Positions 46,773 through 53,976 are shown, counted from the stretch's first letter. The stretch is 64,000 nt of DNA from Helicobacter typhlonius (GCF_001460635.1 NZ_LN907858.1:1488001-1552000); one strand, 5' to 3'. The notes: generated by a model from the sequence alone, not told the origin. Translations and numbers: made by a program.

Positions 46773-47453
46773 TTACATTGACACAACAATCTTTTGTTTT
46801 ATTATCCCTAGAATCTCTACTTTATCAATGTCATTACCACTTAATTTAATTTCTATGCCATTGTTACCTTTTAATAACACTTCATCAAGCCCAGATATAA
46901 AATATTGAAAAATGATATAGCTTCGCTTGAAACAAACAATAACAAAGTCTCCATTGACAGCCGCTGTATCTTTTAGCACAATTAAAATATCTCCATTACT
47001 TGCAAATGGCTCATTGGTGGTATTATTTAGTCTTATGAAATGATAGCTAGACTTGTAGTTTAGCCTAAAAAGTAGCTCAAAAAAATGTAATTTTAGATTA
47101 TTTTTTTCTATGGAAGTATTTTTAGCATAATTTTCAATGCCATCATAGACAAAGCAGTTTGTCTCACCAAAATCACCTAGCATATCAATATCGCTAGGTT
47201 TTATATGATATTTCTCTACTGCTTCTTGTAGGGTCATATCAGTTTCAAAATATTCTCGCCCTATCCCCATAGTTTTATTAATCTTTTCAATTAAGATAGG
47301 TGGCACAGGATTGACTTTTCGCTCATAGGCATTTAGTGTTTCTCTTGTATAACCAAGCTTTTTACCAAACTCTTTTTGTGAGATTCCAAAAAATAAGCGT
47401 AGATTACGCAACTTTTCAGCTTTATTGATTTGTTCTGTCTGCTTTGTTTCCAT
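46773..47453 (-). CDS. XRE-type repressor with S24/LexA-like C-terminal domain
   Basis: 226 residues. A helix-turn-helix at about 12-65 (EKLRNLRLFFGISQKEFGKKLGYTRETLNAYERKVNP) is followed by a C-terminal domain (FIRLNNTTNEPFASNGDILIVLKDTAAVNGDFVIVCF) like the S24 peptidase fold of phage repressors. A Ser/Lys dyad is not certain, so self-cleavage is unproven. It is divergent from the AlpA-like gene across a palindromic operator. The start ATG 47451-47453 is preceded by GAGGAAA. Confidence 0.82.
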   Translation of the reverse strand: METKQTEQINKAEKLRNLRLFFGISQKEFGKKLGYTRETLNAYERKVNPVPPILIEKINKTMGIGREYFETDMTLQEAVEKYHIKPSDIDMLGDFGETNCFVYDGIENYAKNTSIEKNNLKLHFFELLFRLNYKSSYHFIRLNNTTNEPFASNGDILIVLKDTAAVNGDFVIVCFKRSYIIFQYFISGLDEVLLKGNNGIEIKLSGNDIDKVEILGIIKQKIVVSM

Positions 47454-47488
47454 AATTTCCTCTTGCGTATTTTTAACATAATTATATC

Positions 47489-47508
47489 TTAACAAATTAA
47501 TTTGTTAA
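47489..47508. promoter_or_regulatory. 20-bp perfect palindrome, probable operator of the element repressor
   Basis: The half-site TTAACAAATT is followed by its exact inverse. It lies at the -35 position of both divergent promoters: TATAAT on the minus strand (47481-47486, toward the repressor) and TATAGT on the plus strand (47520-47525, toward the AlpA-like gene). A dimeric repressor here would block both, including its own gene. Confidence 0.7.
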
Positions 47509-47575
47509 TTTTCTTTAGGTATAGTTAAAATAATATCATTTAATATCTTAATAGCAGATATAAAAAGGAGATAAT

Positions 47576-47827
47576 ATGTTGGTAAGAACGAGGAGAGAGC
47601 CTAACAACCCAGCTGTGCTAAGTCCAAAACAATTTGAGATAGAATTTGGTATCAGCGTGGCTACACAATCCAAACTAAGAACACGTAAAAGCAAGAAAAA
47701 CGATGGAGACTACGCAATACCATTCTTCAAGGTAGGAAACAAGGTTTGCTATCAGCGCGAGGCAATTATGGATTGGTTTTCTAAATTGCAAGAAAGGGAA
47801 ACAAATCAAACTAATGTTGTAGAATGA
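47576..47827 (+). CDS. AlpA/excisionase-type helix-turn-helix protein
   Basis: 83 residues. SPKQFEIEFGISVATQSKLRTRKSKKNDGDYAIPFFKVGNKVCYQREAIMDWF has the layout of MerR-like/AlpA helix-turn-helix proteins that act as excisionases or activators of mobile elements. AAGGAG precedes the ATG. It is the first gene of the rightward operon, and its last bases overlap the next gene. Confidence 0.7.
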   Translation: MLVRTRREPNNPAVLSPKQFEIEFGISVATQSKLRTRKSKKNDGDYAIPFFKVGNKVCYQREAIMDWFSKLQERETNQTNVVE

Positions 47828-48321
47828 AGGCAAGAAAAGGGAAATACAAAATGAAACCTATCCTTGATGTATGCTGTGGTGGCAAGATGTTTTATGCAGA
47901 TAAACAAAATCCTAATGTGTTATTTTGTGATAAGCGTGAATTTGAAACAATCTTTAAAAAGAGTAAGCAAAAAGATGAATACTTTATCGTTAAGCCTGAT
48001 GTGATAGCAGATTTTAGAGATTTACTTTTTGAAAATGAAAGTTTCTCTCTTGTTATCTTTGACCCGCCTCATATAAAAAATGGTAGTGATAAATCCTTTA
48101 TGGTGCAAAAGTATGGGAAACTTGACAAATCTTACAAAGAGGATTTATCAAAGGGATTTAAGGAATGTATGCGAGTGCTAAAGGTAAATGGCACTTTGAT
48201 TTTTAAGTGGAGTGAAGCACAAATTAGTTTAAGCGAGATTCTAAATTGTTTTAATAAAGAGCCTTTGCTTATGCAAAAGACTTCTAGGACTTCACACTTT
48301 TGTGTATTTTTTAAGGAGTAG
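47824..48321 (+). CDS. class I SAM-dependent methyltransferase, phage-like
   Basis: 165 residues (or 156 from ATG 47851). PILDVCCGGKMFYADKQNPNVLFCDKRE is the SAM-binding start, and LVIFDPPHIKNGSDKSF has the DPP motif of adenine-N6 methyltransferases (DPPH here instead of DPPY/DPPF). A partial-size, single-domain enzyme without a specificity region, so probably an orphan DNA or RNA methylase. The start overlaps the previous gene by 4 bases. Confidence 0.72.
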   Translation: MKARKGKYKMKPILDVCCGGKMFYADKQNPNVLFCDKREFETIFKKSKQKDEYFIVKPDVIADFRDLLFENESFSLVIFDPPHIKNGSDKSFMVQKYGKLDKSYKEDLSKGFKECMRVLKVNGTLIFKWSEAQISLSEILNCFNKEPLLMQKTSRTSHFCVFFKE

Positions 48322-48324
48322 AGA

Positions 48325-48759
48325 ATGAAACTACAAGAACTTGACTTTAGGATTTGGGATAATAAGAATAAAAGGCTTTTGTATGCAGGGAATGAACCTA
48401 TTGCGATAGGAATTTCAGAGTGTAGCAAACAGCCTTTCGTAACAGAATTTAATGAGCTTTTTGGACATCAAGAAATTAAAGATTGTGAAATTGAACTATG
48501 GATAAGGCTTAAAGATAAAAATGGTGTAAAGATTTACGAAGGGGATATTGTAAAGGCTAAAGAAAGAATTATAGACCCAGATTATCCAAAGGAAGCAGAG
48601 CTATTTATAGCAATAGTCAAGAAATATCACGATGATTCTATACCTTTGTATTTTATGATGTATAAAACAACAAATAATAATGATGTTTTTGATTTTGAAT
48701 ATTATGAGGTTGAAGTCATCGGCAATATCCACGAAAATCCCGAGTTATTAAAAGGTTAG
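48325..48759 (+). CDS. YopX-domain protein
   Basis: 144 residues. QELDFRIWDNKNKRLLYAGN at the start and LRLKD-type RLKDKNGVKIYEGDIVKAKE in the centre, followed by YYEVEVIGNIHENPELL, are the hallmarks of the YopX family from phages and mobile elements. Function unknown in general. It is part of the rightward module, with a 3-base gap to the methyltransferase. Confidence 0.82.
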   Translation: MKLQELDFRIWDNKNKRLLYAGNEPIAIGISECSKQPFVTEFNELFGHQEIKDCEIELWIRLKDKNGVKIYEGDIVKAKERIIDPDYPKEAELFIAIVKKYHDDSIPLYFMMYKTTNNNDVFDFEYYEVEVIGNIHENPELLKG

Positions 48760-48763
48760 AGAG

Positions 48764-49060
48764 ATGAAAATCTACAATGAAAAACAAGAATGCGTAGGAT
48801 TCTTGATGGCAAAAGATACAAAATCCTTTAAAATTTGGGATTTACTTGATACTAAAAATAAGAGAATAGCAACAATTCATCTATTCTTGTCAAGAGATAA
48901 AAAAGGAATCCTCTATATGCTAGATGATTTTCAAATAAGAGAATCGCTCAATCTAAAGGCAAAAGAGAAATTTACTATCCAAGCAGAGAATCCACAAGAG
49001 ATTGAGCTATTTGGTAAAGAACAAATAGATATGAATTTCAATATAAAGGAGATACAATGA
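48764..49060 (+). CDS. hypothetical protein of the ICE accessory module
   Basis: 98 residues, no recognised family. It starts 4 bases after the YopX gene's stop (AGAGAG site) and overlaps the ATPase gene by 4 bases. Charged, mixed alpha/beta, no membrane segment. Confidence 0.6.
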   Translation: MKIYNEKQECVGFLMAKDTKSFKIWDLLDTKNKRIATIHLFLSRDKKGILYMLDDFQIRESLNLKAKEKFTIQAENPQEIELFGKEQIDMNFNIKEIQ

Positions 49061-50373
49061 AAACAGAAAAAGTAGAAAATTTACCTCTGGTAAATGGAAT
49101 ATTTAGCAATTGTGCCAAGTTGGCTAGTAAGGAATATATGGCTCAGGCAACAGAAAGGTCAAAATGGTTAATAGATAACTTTTTAATGCGCGGCAGTTTA
49201 AATATGGTTTATGCCTCTGCAGGAGTGGGAAAATCACTTTTATCACTTGAATTAGCCTATTTTTTAGCTAAAAAGCCAAATGTATCAAAAGTCATTTACC
49301 TAGATGGCGATAATAGTGAAGCTGCATTAACTGCGCGCGGGTTAAATGAGATTGTAGAATCTAGCGGTGCAAAGCTGGAGTATTACTTTGTAAATCCTCA
49401 TAAATATTTTAGTATCTTTAATAAACTCAAAGAATACAACCTAGAAAATGTCGTGCTTATCATAGATAGCATTCGCAACTTTATTAATTTTGATATTAAA
49501 GATGACATCAAGGTAACTCGCTATCTGCAAAGATTGCAAAAACTTAGAAGCAAAGGAGCAACTATTATTTTCTTGCACCATCAACCAAAACAATATGGTG
49601 AAGAGAATAATAAGATGTATAAAGGTGCAACAGCCTTTATAGATAGCGTAGATGAAGCGTGGTATGTATCAAAATCCTTTATTCAAAATAGTAACTCCAA
49701 AACTCTTAGCCTAGATTTAGAGCCACAAAAATATAGGTTAGATACAAAAGCACAAAGAGCAATTATAGATAATAAGACACATACAATATTTTTTCGTGAT
49801 GATATTAGGATAGGACTAAGTCAAAAGCAGCAAATAACACTTGAACTTGCTCAAGAAGTTATTAATGCTAATCCAAATGGCATTATTCAAAGTGATTTAG
49901 CGAGACAAATAGTAAAGATTGCAAATGCAAATTACTATGAGATTGTAGGTAAAAATTCATTATGGAATTTACTTGCTGAATTTGAAAACAAACTCTTTAA
50001 AATCCATACTTTCACGCCAAAAGGTGGTGGTGTGCGAAAAATCTACACTCCACTTAATACTGCCATAGAATCTAAAACATCAAATAAAATCGAAACTAAA
50101 ATAGAAAATACGCTCAATCTCATTAAAGCAGTCATCACGGAATCTAAAAATGGAATTGCACAAAAAGATTTAGCAGAGCTAGTTTGCAAAAAGGCGGCAA
50201 ACAACTTGGAAATTGTGGGCAAAAATTCATTATGGAAGCTACTTGATAAGTATGATGGAGTATTTTATAGGGCAGAAAAGACATATAGAAAAAGTGGTTA
50301 TGGTATTACTAAAATATATTTGCCACTGCTAGATTCCAATAAAAGTATGAATAGTGAAATAATGGTGGGTTAA
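49057..50373 (+). CDS. RepA/DnaB-like AAA ATPase with a duplicated C-terminal module
   Basis: 438 residues. The RecA-type ATPase core (about 25-240) has Walker A MVYASAGVGKSLLSLELA, Walker B VVLIIDSIRNF and HHQPKQYGEENNKMYKGATAF. This fits AAA_25/RepA-type hexameric helicases of plasmids and elements. The C-terminal part contains two copies of a winged-helix-like unit of about 70 residues, both with EIVGKNSLW followed by a Leu-Leu pair (about 290-340 and 380-430). The unit repeats also at DNA level in part. It probably unwinds the element for replication or transfer. Confidence 0.78.
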   Translation: MKTEKVENLPLVNGIFSNCAKLASKEYMAQATERSKWLIDNFLMRGSLNMVYASAGVGKSLLSLELAYFLAKKPNVSKVIYLDGDNSEAALTARGLNEIVESSGAKLEYYFVNPHKYFSIFNKLKEYNLENVVLIIDSIRNFINFDIKDDIKVTRYLQRLQKLRSKGATIIFLHHQPKQYGEENNKMYKGATAFIDSVDEAWYVSKSFIQNSNSKTLSLDLEPQKYRLDTKAQRAIIDNKTHTIFFRDDIRIGLSQKQQITLELAQEVINANPNGIIQSDLARQIVKIANANYYEIVGKNSLWNLLAEFENKLFKIHTFTPKGGGVRKIYTPLNTAIESKTSNKIETKIENTLNLIKAVITESKNGIAQKDLAELVCKKAANNLEIVGKNSLWKLLDKYDGVFYRAEKTYRKSGYGITKIYLPLLDSNKSMNSEIMVG

Positions 50374-50378
50374 TTTGC

Positions 50379-50384
50379 TATAAT
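50379..50384 (+). promoter_or_regulatory. promoter of the VapD-type locus
   Basis: A perfect TATAAT, preceded by TTGC, lies between the ATPase stop and the ATG at 50418. A second TATAAT at 50819-50824 lies inside the toxin remnant, before the second copy, so each copy has its own promoter. Confidence 0.55.
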
Positions 50385-50417
50385 TGCCCATATATTTTGA
50401 AATTATGAGGAGAACTT

Positions 50418-50768
50418 ATGACAGCACCTGCGACACAAAAGGCAATATTTGGCACACGATTTGAACTTGACGAGGAGAAAATCTTAAGAGAGAACATATA
50501 TGACCTTGATATGATGTATGCAAAGATAGAGGAGTTTGCCATAAAAAGAGCTGGGCTAACAAAAGTCTCTAAGAATCACTATGAGTTTAGAGGGGAAAAG
50601 AATGCTCAAGCACATTTGGGGATTTTAGTGTTTAATTGCTTATCAAAATGTGATTGGTTCACTACAAATGTCAAAAGCTGGGAATGGCTAGGGGATAGCA
50701 ATAATGAAAACTATGTGGGGGATATGATTGCATTGCTTAAAAAGGAAAAAATAGGTGTTTGGGCGTGA
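50418..50768 (+). CDS. first paralogue of a VapD-linked small protein (putative antitoxin)
   Basis: 116 residues. Residues 12-70 equal those of the protein encoded at 50844-51167, then the two differ (FNCLSKCDWFTTNVKSWEWL against FNCLLQCEWFTKNVKSWEWL, and the tail). No family is recognised. Its stop codon overlaps the start of a toxin-gene remnant by 3 bases, as the second copy does with the complete VapD-like gene. That conserved overlap, typical of toxin-antitoxin pairs, is the reason for the antitoxin suggestion. Confidence 0.65.
   Translation: MTAPATQKAIFGTRFELDEEKILRENIYDLDMMYAKIEEFAIKRAGLTKVSKNHYEFRGEKNAQAHLGILVFNCLSKCDWFTTNVKSWEWLGDSNNENYVGDMIALLKKEKIGVWA
50451..50626 (+). repeat. 176-bp direct repeat, first copy
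   Basis: Identical to 50850-51025 by direct comparison. It covers most of the first half of the small gene and ends abruptly, while the 3' halves of the two genes have diverged, so the identity looks like recent conversion. Confidence 0.9.
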
Positions 50769-50830
50769 GTGAGAAAAAGCTTAAATCCATAGCCTTTGAT
50801 TTGATTGCATTGTTAAGATATAATTTATAA
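50765..50830 (+). pseudogene. remnant of a VapD-like toxin gene
   Basis: From GTG 50765 the frame reads VSEKKLKSIAFDL, matching the start of the intact VapD-like protein (LIEDKKLKSITFDLDTKAL), then breaks into an unrelated tail and stops at 50828-50830. The 22-codon remnant shows that the whole toxin unit was once duplicated and then deleted in the first copy. Confidence 0.7.
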
Positions 50831-50843
50831 AAAAAGGATAAAT

Positions 50844-51167
50844 ATGCTAGGCACACGATTTGAACTTGACGAGGAGAAAATCTTAAGAGAGAACATATAT
50901 GACCTTGATATGATGTATGCAAAGATAGAGGAGTTTGCCATAAAAAGAGCTGGGCTAACAAAAGTCTCTAAGAATCACTATGAGTTTAGAGGGGAAAAGA
51001 ATGCTCAAGCACATTTGGGGATTTTCAACTTTAATTGTTTGTTGCAATGTGAATGGTTTACTAAAAATGTCAAAAGTTGGGAGTGGCTTGATGACCAATA
51101 TGGCAAAGATTATTCAAGCGATATTATTGCCAATGCTAAAAAATATAATCAGGGAGTGTGGGCTTGA
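50844..51167 (+). CDS. second paralogue of the VapD-linked small protein (putative antitoxin)
   Basis: 107 residues, LGTRFELDEEKILRENIYDLDMMYAKIEEFAIKRAGL and so on. AAAGGA precedes the ATG. Its stop codon TGA overlaps the TTG start of the VapD-like gene. Small, charged and helical, with a Trp-rich end (WFTKNVKSWEWLDD). Functional assignment only by context. Confidence 0.65.
   Translation: MLGTRFELDEEKILRENIYDLDMMYAKIEEFAIKRAGLTKVSKNHYEFRGEKNAQAHLGIFNFNCLLQCEWFTKNVKSWEWLDDQYGKDYSSDIIANAKKYNQGVWA
50850..51025 (+). repeat. 176-bp direct repeat, second copy
   Basis: Exact copy of 50451-50626, offset by 399 bases. Confidence 0.9.
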
Positions 51168-51607
51168 TTGAGGATAAAAAGCTTAAATCCATAACCTTTG
51201 ACCTTGATACCAAAGCTTTGCAGGAGCATTATACTAAGGGTGATTGGCATAATGCTTACAGTGATATAAGCAATTTCTTAGGCAAATATGACTTTATCCA
51301 TATGCAAGGCTCGGTGTATGATTCTATAACAAAATTTAGTGATGATGAGCTTGGTATTCTGATACAAACAATGGCTAAAGAGCTGAATTGGCTTCCTCAA
51401 TGTGTTAAAAGCATAAGAGGTTATGACCAACCCGTAATGATTGATTATACACAACAACTTAAAGATAGATTCACGCAAGATTTAAGTTTGGAAAACAAAC
51501 AAAACTTAGCTATAAAAAGAATGAAGCAAAAAATTAATGAGATTGATAAATCAGGTAAGCTAAAAGAAATGCGTCCTAAAAAGAAAGATAGGGATATTGA
51601 CCGCTAA
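51164..51607 (+). CDS. VapD-like endoribonuclease (Cas2-like fold)
   Basis: About 147 residues from TTG 51164 (GTG 51158 is also possible). KSITFDLDTKALQEHYTKGDWHNAYSDISNFLGKYDFIHMQGSVYDS is the VapD core: a first strand with Asp after the hydrophobic residues, then a helix and the Gly-Ser turn. VapD proteins are ribonucleases that share the ferredoxin fold with Cas2. A Lys-rich C-terminal extension of about 55 residues is unusual. It is probably the toxin of the pair with the upstream small gene. Confidence 0.75.
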   Translation: MIEDKKLKSITFDLDTKALQEHYTKGDWHNAYSDISNFLGKYDFIHMQGSVYDSITKFSDDELGILIQTMAKELNWLPQCVKSIRGYDQPVMIDYTQQLKDRFTQDLSLENKQNLAIKRMKQKINEIDKSGKLKEMRPKKKDRDIDR

Positions 51608-51700
51608 TTTTATATCATTTACAAATAATAATTAAAGCGTAATCAAATATGATTATTCTATATTTATATTGAGCGTATATTGCTTGTAAAATTATAAACC

Positions 51701-52177
51701 TCAATTATTGTGTAGTTTATGCAAATAGTCTGAAACAACCCCGCAAAACTCCTTACCATTGTAGATATGATGAACTGCAATCTGCATAGATTCTGTATAT
51801 TTATGGGTGATATAAATAGTGTAAGTGTTGAAAATATAAGCAAAAAAACCTTGTTTATAAGAAGAGCCACCACAATCGTGCCATAAAATTCCATTAACCC
51901 CTTTAGTCCAAGGAAGAATTCCCCTGTGATACCACACTCCCCTCTCATCTATAAAAACATATTTTGCTTTCATTGACAATACAACTAAAAAAATAAAAAT
52001 AGCCTCAAAAACAAAAAAACAGGAAAGTATAATTGTTTGGTGTGAAAAAAAACTAGAGCAAAACACAACTATAGCTATAAAAATAATATGTGCAAGTATC
52101 ATCTCAACATATGCAACCCAAGAAAGTTTATACTTCTTGGAAAGATATTCTCCTTGTGTTACCTCATTTATGTCCAT
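51701..52177 (-). CDS. membrane protein with a PH-like C-terminal part
   Basis: 158 residues. Two adjacent helices (WVAYVEMILAHIIFIAIVVFCSSFF and TIILSCFFVFEAIFIFLVVLS) are followed by a beta-rich part (YVFIDERGVWYHRGILPWTKGVNGILWHDC...), reminiscent of the membrane PH-like domains of YdbT-type proteins. Not recognised with certainty. It is on the same strand as the exclusion lipoproteins and 42 bases downstream of them, so it might belong to that operon. Confidence 0.6.
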   Translation of the reverse strand: MDINEVTQGEYLSKKYKLSWVAYVEMILAHIIFIAIVVFCSSFFSHQTIILSCFFVFEAIFIFLVVLSMKAKYVFIDERGVWYHRGILPWTKGVNGILWHDCGGSSYKQGFFAYIFNTYTIYITHKYTESMQIAVHHIYNGKEFCGVVSDYLHKLHNN

Positions 52178-52218
52178 ACTACATGTGTCCCTTTAACTAA
52201 CCTATTCAAAATTTATGG

Positions 52219-52665
52219 CTACTTGCCTACATTTCTATACTTTTCTGCTATAGATTTTCTAGGCTTATTGATGACTTCCATACCGCCCTTTTCGGCAATT
52301 TGTATTCTCCCACACTCTACAAGCTCGGCATATCTACTATTGCCAAATTTCTTAAGCTCATCATCAGTTACTAGCCCATACCCTACAAATCCAAAATAAT
52401 CCTTGCTAGGATGCTTCTCTTCACCACCACGAGATTTGTATATTTTTTGACTTATCCCCTCTAGTTCAGCAGCTTCTCCTTTTCCTTCCCAAGCTTCTGG
52501 TGAATCAAAAATCTTTTCAAATTTATTTTCACACTCTTTAAGCATTTTACCTAACTCTGCCTTTTCTAACTTAGAATATTCCTCTACACTTTTTACAGAA
52601 TCTCCACAACCACTAAGCGTAAGTGTCGCTACCACCACTACGCTAAATACTACTATCTTTTTCAT
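52219..52665 (-). CDS. EexN-like surface-exclusion lipoprotein
   Basis: 148 residues. The signal peptide and lipobox (KKIVVFSVVVVATLTLSGC) are followed by KSVEEYSKLEKAELGKMLKECENKF, which resembles EexN lipoproteins that block transfer into cells already carrying the element. The last residues SIAEKYRNVGK repeat the C-terminus of the VirB5-like protein of the same element (SVAEKYRNVGLK); at DNA level 25 bases are identical. It overlaps the upstream lipoprotein gene by 4 bases. Confidence 0.7.
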   Translation of the reverse strand: MKKIVVFSVVVVATLTLSGCGDSVKSVEEYSKLEKAELGKMLKECENKFEKIFDSPEAWEGKGEAAELEGISQKIYKSRGGEEKHPSKDYFGFVGYGLVTDDELKKFGNSRYAELVECGRIQIAEKGGMEVINKPRKSIAEKYRNVGK

Positions 52666-52907
52666 TTTTTCTCCTTATTTTGCTTATTTTTTTGCTCTTT
52701 GCGGCATTTATCTAAATCTAACAATGCCTGCTCTCTTTGTGGCATACTCAAGGTAGAATCATTAGCCTTTTGCTCAAGATACTCGCATTTTGAATAATCT
52801 GTTTCATCACCTAAAATCATTTTTTCTGTGAATTTTACATATTCCGCACAGCCACTAGATGCTAACATTGTTGCTATCACTACACTAAATACTAAAGCTT
52901 TTTTCAT
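52662..52907 (-). CDS. second small EexN-type lipoprotein
   Basis: 81 residues. The signal peptide KKALVFSVVIATMLASSGC is closely similar to that of the neighbouring lipoprotein. The mature part (AEYVKFTEKMILGDETDYSKCEYLEQKANDSTLSMPQREQALLDLDKCRKEQ) has two Cys besides the lipid-bearing one and a charged Lys-rich end. This is probably an exclusion protein or its partner. The ATG is preceded by AAGGAA; it starts the leftward operon, 94 bases from the recombinase stop. Confidence 0.65.
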   Translation of the reverse strand: MKKALVFSVVIATMLASSGCAEYVKFTEKMILGDETDYSKCEYLEQKANDSTLSMPQREQALLDLDKCRKEQKNKQNKEKK

Positions 52908-52965
52908 TGTTGTTCCTTATCAAAAAATAAAGAGTTGTAACCAAATAATACAAATGCTATTACAA

Positions 52966-52988
52966 TATGGAATTAAAATTGAACGATT
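52966..52988 (+). repeat. 23-bp inverted repeat, left arm of the invertible segment
   Basis: This 23-bp sequence (core GGAATTAAAATTGAACG) is the exact inverse of 53656-53678. It carries TTGAAC reading inward. On the outer side lie 58 bases before the lipoprotein gene. Confidence 0.9.
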
Positions 52989-52994
52989 ATTGTA
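52989..52994 (-). promoter_or_regulatory. outward-facing -10 candidate at the left end of the segment
   Basis: Minus-strand TACAAT (after TTTTGC) is the first hexamer inside the left arm and faces the lipoprotein genes. If the segment inverts, it would face virB2. Confidence 0.4.
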
Positions 52995-53001
52995 GCAAAA
53001 A

Positions 53002-53607
53002 TTAGATAATTTTTCTACTCTTTAAAAAATTTGTAAAACTTTTAAGTGTTTTATGGGTATAACCTAGCTTTTGCCATACTTGACGCTTAGATTCTCCTCT
53101 ATTTAGCAGAATCTTAATCTTGTCTATATCCTTATCGTATTCGCTACTGAAGCTACCCTTTGGACGCCCTAACTTTTTGCCATTAGCCATTGCTTTTTCA
53201 AGCCCTGCCTTTGTTCTTTGACTTATAAATTCTCGCTCTGTCTCATCAATATAGGCATAGATAGCAAGGAGCAATTTAGCATAAGCACTATTAAATGTGC
53301 TAAGTTCAGGTTGCCTAAGAAAAATCATTTGCACACCATTATTGCTTAACTCTAGCACTAAGTTCATCACTTCTAACATACTTCTTCCAAGCCTTGAAAG
53401 TTCTACTACAATGAGCAAATCACCACGATTTAATTTTGTTTTTAATTCTCCTATTTTGCGGATTTCTTGACTCTTTTTACTGCTTTGCTCTATCTCTATG
53501 AATTTATCAATATGTATGTCATTTATTCTGCAGTATTCTTGAATTTGTAACTTCTGTGTTTGCGTATCCTGCTTATTTGTGCTAATCCTAATATATGCCA
53601 AATTCAT
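53002..53607 (-). CDS. serine recombinase (invertase/resolvase family)
   Basis: 201 residues, intact. The catalytic domain NLAYIRISTNKQDTQTQKLQIQEY carries the nucleophile Ser (RISTNKQ); RGDLLIVVELSRLGRSMLEVM and DETEREFISQRTKAGLEKAMANGKKLGRPKG are the other conserved parts. A C-terminal helix-turn-helix (SKRQVWQKLGYTHKTLKSFTNF) binds DNA. The start ATG 53605-53607 has GGGGGA ahead. The gene lies wholly between 23-bp inverted repeats, as expected for a Hin-type invertase that flips its own gene. Confidence 0.9.
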   Translation of the reverse strand: MNLAYIRISTNKQDTQTQKLQIQEYCRINDIHIDKFIEIEQSSKKSQEIRKIGELKTKLNRGDLLIVVELSRLGRSMLEVMNLVLELSNNGVQMIFLRQPELSTFNSAYAKLLLAIYAYIDETEREFISQRTKAGLEKAMANGKKLGRPKGSFSSEYDKDIDKIKILLNRGESKRQVWQKLGYTHKTLKSFTNFLKSRKII

Positions 53608-53636
53608 ATTTTCCCCCATTTTTAAACTAAATTTTA

Positions 53637-53665
53637 ATTATATCAAAGGAATAAAAATCGTTCAA
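53637..53665 (-). promoter_or_regulatory. recombinase promoter with the -35 box in the inverted repeat
   Basis: On the minus strand TTGAAC (53660-53665), a 17-base spacer and TATAAT (53637-53642) form a near-consensus promoter 30 bases before the recombinase ATG. The -35 box lies in the repeat arm, the -10 box in the segment. Because the other arm also has TTGAAC facing inward, the promoter would be restored in the inverted state. Confidence 0.6.
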
Positions 53666-53678
53666 TTTTAATTCCATA
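53656..53678 (-). repeat. 23-bp inverted repeat, right arm of the invertible segment
   Basis: Exact inverse of 52966-52988. Ten bases beyond it the virB2 ATG begins, with the ribosome site AAGGAG immediately outside the arm, so inversion would leave the virB2 start intact. Confidence 0.9.
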
Positions 53679-53688
53679 AGGAGTAAAT

Positions 53689-53961
53689 ATGATTAAGTTG
53701 TTTAATAGCGTGATTATAGCTATTTTATTGTTGCCTAGCTTTACATTTGGTGCAGGCGGATTAAATAAGGTAAATACTCTTATGACTAGCATTAGTAATG
53801 CTTTATATGCTGTGGGTGTAGTTGTTTTAACTATTGCAATTATGTGGGCTGGATTTAAGATTATGTTTCAAGGGCAGACTTTACGCGAAGTAGCTCCACC
53901 ATTGCTTGGTGGGATTCTAATCGGTGCTGCAAGTGGTATTGCTGGACTTTTAATTAGCTAA
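53689..53961 (+). CDS. virB2: VirB2-type pilin of the conjugation system
   Basis: 90 residues: signal peptide (IKLFNSVIIAILLLPSFTFG) then two hydrophobic helices (LYAVGVVVLTIAIMWAGFKIMF and APPLLGGILIGAASGIAGLLIS) joined by a short polar loop. This is the TrbC/VirB2 major pilin. AAGGAG is at a normal distance. It is the first gene of the virB operon, 81 bases from the recombinase start. No convincing plus-strand promoter lies in that gap in the present orientation. Confidence 0.88.
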   Translation: MIKLFNSVIIAILLLPSFTFGAGGLNKVNTLMTSISNALYAVGVVVLTIAIMWAGFKIMFQGQTLREVAPPLLGGILIGAASGIAGLLIS

Positions 53962-53976
53962 TTTTAAGGGTGAGGA

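Noticed and set aside
52908-53001. Rho-independent terminator between the recombinase and the lipoprotein operon
   Set aside because: No GC-rich hairpin followed by a T run is present; read-through is therefore possible, which supports the switch model but does not prove it.
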